Origin: Clarkia xantiana subsp. parviflora
Taxonomy: Eukaryota > Streptophyta > Magnoliopsida > Myrtales > Onagraceae
Direction of reading: 5' to 3'
DNA length: 64,000 nucleotides
NCBI GenBank assembly: GCA_036873135.1
Contig: JAPTYO010000001.1
Span: 49,525,774-49,589,773 of the forward strand
In this document: positions 62,130-64,000 of the stretch, piece after piece
Numbering within the stretch: position 1 is the stretch's first letter
Layout: every line of letters begins with the position of its first letter
Notes under the pieces: model-generated
The model's input: only the letters and a program-made list of their open reading frames with translations
What the model was told of the DNA's origin: nothing
Databases searched by the model: none
Program-made: the position numbers and the translations under genes

Positions 62130-63786
62130 CAAAGTTTTCATGTTTGATTTGTATGTATTAGTACTCAACTGATACTTTGATGGTTTTGATTTGATATTAG
62201 TATTAATTAATACATGAGTTAATGAGTTAAGCCTTTTAAAAAATAGGGTTAATTAAATGGTCTTTTAGTGTTATATGTTTGATCAATGTTGGTATTTGGT
62301 GTCAAATATTTTATTTTGTAGGTTTTTTGTGTCATATGTTTGCATTTTGTAGACTTTTGGTGCATCCGTTAATCAAATGTTAAATTTGACCGTTAAATAG
62401 ATTATTTTGTTCAGTTTAGTCCCTAATATTCTTCCGGCCACCGTCCAAAATATTCCGGCCGCTGCACAAGGCCGCCGGCCACCTCTCAAGGCCGTCGGAA
62501 CCCGCACAAAGCCGCCAGAACCCACACAAAGCCGCTGGGCACCATCCAAGCCCACTGGTGACCAGCAATCATGGGCGGACGACTCTGATTAGAGCCGTCC
62601 GACCCCGATTGGGCCACCGAGGGCCCAGATCGGAGCCATGGAGCTCCAGATCGGAGCTCTGTGGCTCAGGTCGGGGCCAAAGATCTGGAGCTCCGTGCTC
62701 TGATTTGGGCCCTCGGTGGCCCAATCGGGGTCGGACGGTCCGACCTCGATTGGTGGTCACCGGTGGGGTTGGATGGTGGCCGACAGCCTTTTGCGGGTTC
62801 CGACGACCTGAGAGATAGCCGACGGCCTTTTACGGTGGTCGGAATTTTGGGCGGTGGCTAGAAGATTCAAGACTAAATTGAACAAAAAAAACAATTTAAC
62901 GGTCAAACTTAACCGTTGACCAACGGATGCACCAAAAGTCTACAAAATGCAAACATATGACACCAAATGCCTACAAAATAAAATATATGACACCAAAAAC
63001 CACCAGTGGCCAAACATATGGCACCAAAATACTCTAACAATAAAAAAACAATGCATTAGTTAATACATATAGTGGTTAATGCCCAAAATATCTCTACCCT
63101 TACCTATTAGATAATGACTCCGCTGATTTCGGGTCCGACTCCGCTAACTTCGGTCCCGACTCCGGCAACCCGGGCCCGATTCGGCGACATTGGGCCTAAC
63201 TCCGGTGACTTTGGGACCGATTTCGATGATCTCGGATCGGACTCCAGCGACTTCAGACGGGCTCTATTGACTTCGTGTGGGCCCCTACTTCATGCCAGAC
63301 TTTAGTGATCTCAGGCCGGAGTCCGACGACATCGGGCCAAACTTTGGCGACCTCGTGCCGGACTCCGATGATCTCGGTCCGGACCCAGCGATTTAGGGCC
63401 AATTCCGGTGACCTGGGGCCAGACTCCGACCGCCTCGACTCCAACTCTGACACCATCGGGTCGCACTCTTGTGACCTCGGGCCGGAAAACCGCGACACGA
63501 GCCAGTGTTACTTTTAAATAATTGAAGTTATTTTTACTATTTGTTAAAAATATTTATATAAAAATATAATCTCATTAAAAAATGCATATAGTAATATATT
63601 ATGGTCTTTTACTAATTGTATTACGATATTATAATACAAAGTTCATCCAAATATTATATTAGAATATTTTAATATATAGAACATAATATTAGCTAAGTAC
63701 CGACTATGATATCTTAGTCAACGTTTAGTTAATATATATATATATATATATATATTGATTAATACACGTGCAATCAACCGCCCTTA
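62130..63786. mobile_element. PIF/Harbinger-like element with GC-rich core, interrupted by a MULE-like insertion
   Basis: The right end, read inward from 63786, is GGGCGGTTGATTGCACGTG preceded by TAA, close to the GGGCACGTTTGATTACCG end of the 15424-15980 element. A decayed left end (CATGTTTGATTTGTATGTATTAG) is at about 62137. The GC-rich zone 63110-63500 repeats degenerate TCCG(G/A)CGAC / GACTCCGGTGAC units, as does the core of the earlier element. The left limit is approximate, and the relation to the earlier element rests on these shared patterns. Confidence 0.5.
62246..63040. mobile_element. MULE-like foldback with palindromic GC-rich centre, nested
   Basis: The left arm from GGGTTAATTAAATGG and the right arm ending near 63040 are inverted copies over about 170 bp. 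They share the GTCATATGTTTGCATTTTGTAG, CTTTTGGTGCATCCGTT and TTTGACCGTTAAAT blocks. Flanks TAAAAAATA and TAAAAAAAC (7 of 9 identical) fit a degraded 9-bp duplication. The centre, about 62440-62860, is GC-rich and itself self-complementary around the GGTCGGAC / GTCCGACC words. Open frames there on both strands are by-products of the palindrome. Confidence 0.65.
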
Positions 63787-64000
63787 ATGTTGTTTGGACA
63801 GTCTCTACTTTATGTTTGCAATCAACCTGCTGATGTTCATGATATGAAATATTCACCCTTCTTTCCCATTTAAATAGGCCATATATTCTAAAGAATGACT
63901 TAACTAAGGTTGCTAAGGAAATGGGATTAATTAATTTATTGTGAGCTATGTTAGACTTTATCCTCTACTACTCAACCATCCCTTTCAATATTTGCTGACC

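Noticed and set aside
62373..63517. Open frames rich in Arg, Pro and Gly in the GC-rich region
   Set aside because: They arise from palindromic and repeated GC-rich transposon DNA; complementary frames of similar length exist on the other strand.

Overview
This is a stretch of a flowering-plant nuclear chromosome, almost certainly a eudicot. The genes are intron-rich with GT-AG boundaries, and introns and intergenic DNA are strongly AT-rich. The proteins belong to plant-typical families (P-class and PLS-class PPR proteins, a nucleus-encoded phage-type organellar RNA polymerase, a plant FURRY homologue). No bacterial signals, rRNA or tRNA genes were seen. The species cannot be fixed from the sequence.

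I rebuilt eight protein-coding genes exon by exon, each with an uninterrupted frame and consistent splice phases: (1) an F-box protein of the At5g15710 type, 629-1945 minus; (2) an ABHD17-like alpha/beta hydrolase with a charged repeat tail, 9414-12451 plus, 6 exons; (3) an organellar RNA polymerase closest to RpoTmp, 17049-22839 plus, 19 exons, 1002 aa; (4) an intronless P-type PPR protein, 24317-26152 plus; (5) a kanadaptin-like FHA protein, 26469-30691 minus, 12 exons; (6) a FURRY homologue, 31133-43059 plus, 17 exons, 2140 aa; (7) an AVT6-type amino-acid transporter, 44943-47905 minus, 5 exons; (8) a PLS-E+ PPR protein of the MEF13/At3g02330 type, 50864-53722 minus, 2 exons. Genes 5 and 6 are head to head over a 441-bp shared promoter that contains five 11-bp tandem copies of a TGGGCC (site II) motif.

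Between the genes lie many small, mostly non-autonomous transposons. From left to right: a MULE-like element split by a hAT-like element and also carrying an 83-bp MITE (3772-6812); a related hAT-type MITE (13172-13407); a complete miniature LTR retrotransposon with matching target duplication (13523-15161); a PIF/Harbinger-like element with a GC-rich core (15424-15980); a hAT-like inverted-repeat element (about 16050-16563); a MULE-like foldback (about 48844-49476); a 2.1-kb MULE carrying a decayed GRF-zinc-finger gene (about 56515-58619); a further foldback (about 58665-59065); and a nested Harbinger-like/MULE composite (about 62130-63786). Two tRNA-derived SINE-like copies lie at about 55.85 and 61.87 kb. 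From 53.8 kb to the end I see no intact gene.

The genes do not form a pathway. Two of them (RpoTmp, MEF13-type PPR) act in organellar gene expression, and the P-type PPR probably does too. The gene order is notable because, from memory, it interleaves genes that in Arabidopsis sit in separate paralogous segments (At5g15680-15710, At5g38820-38840, At3g30380-30390).
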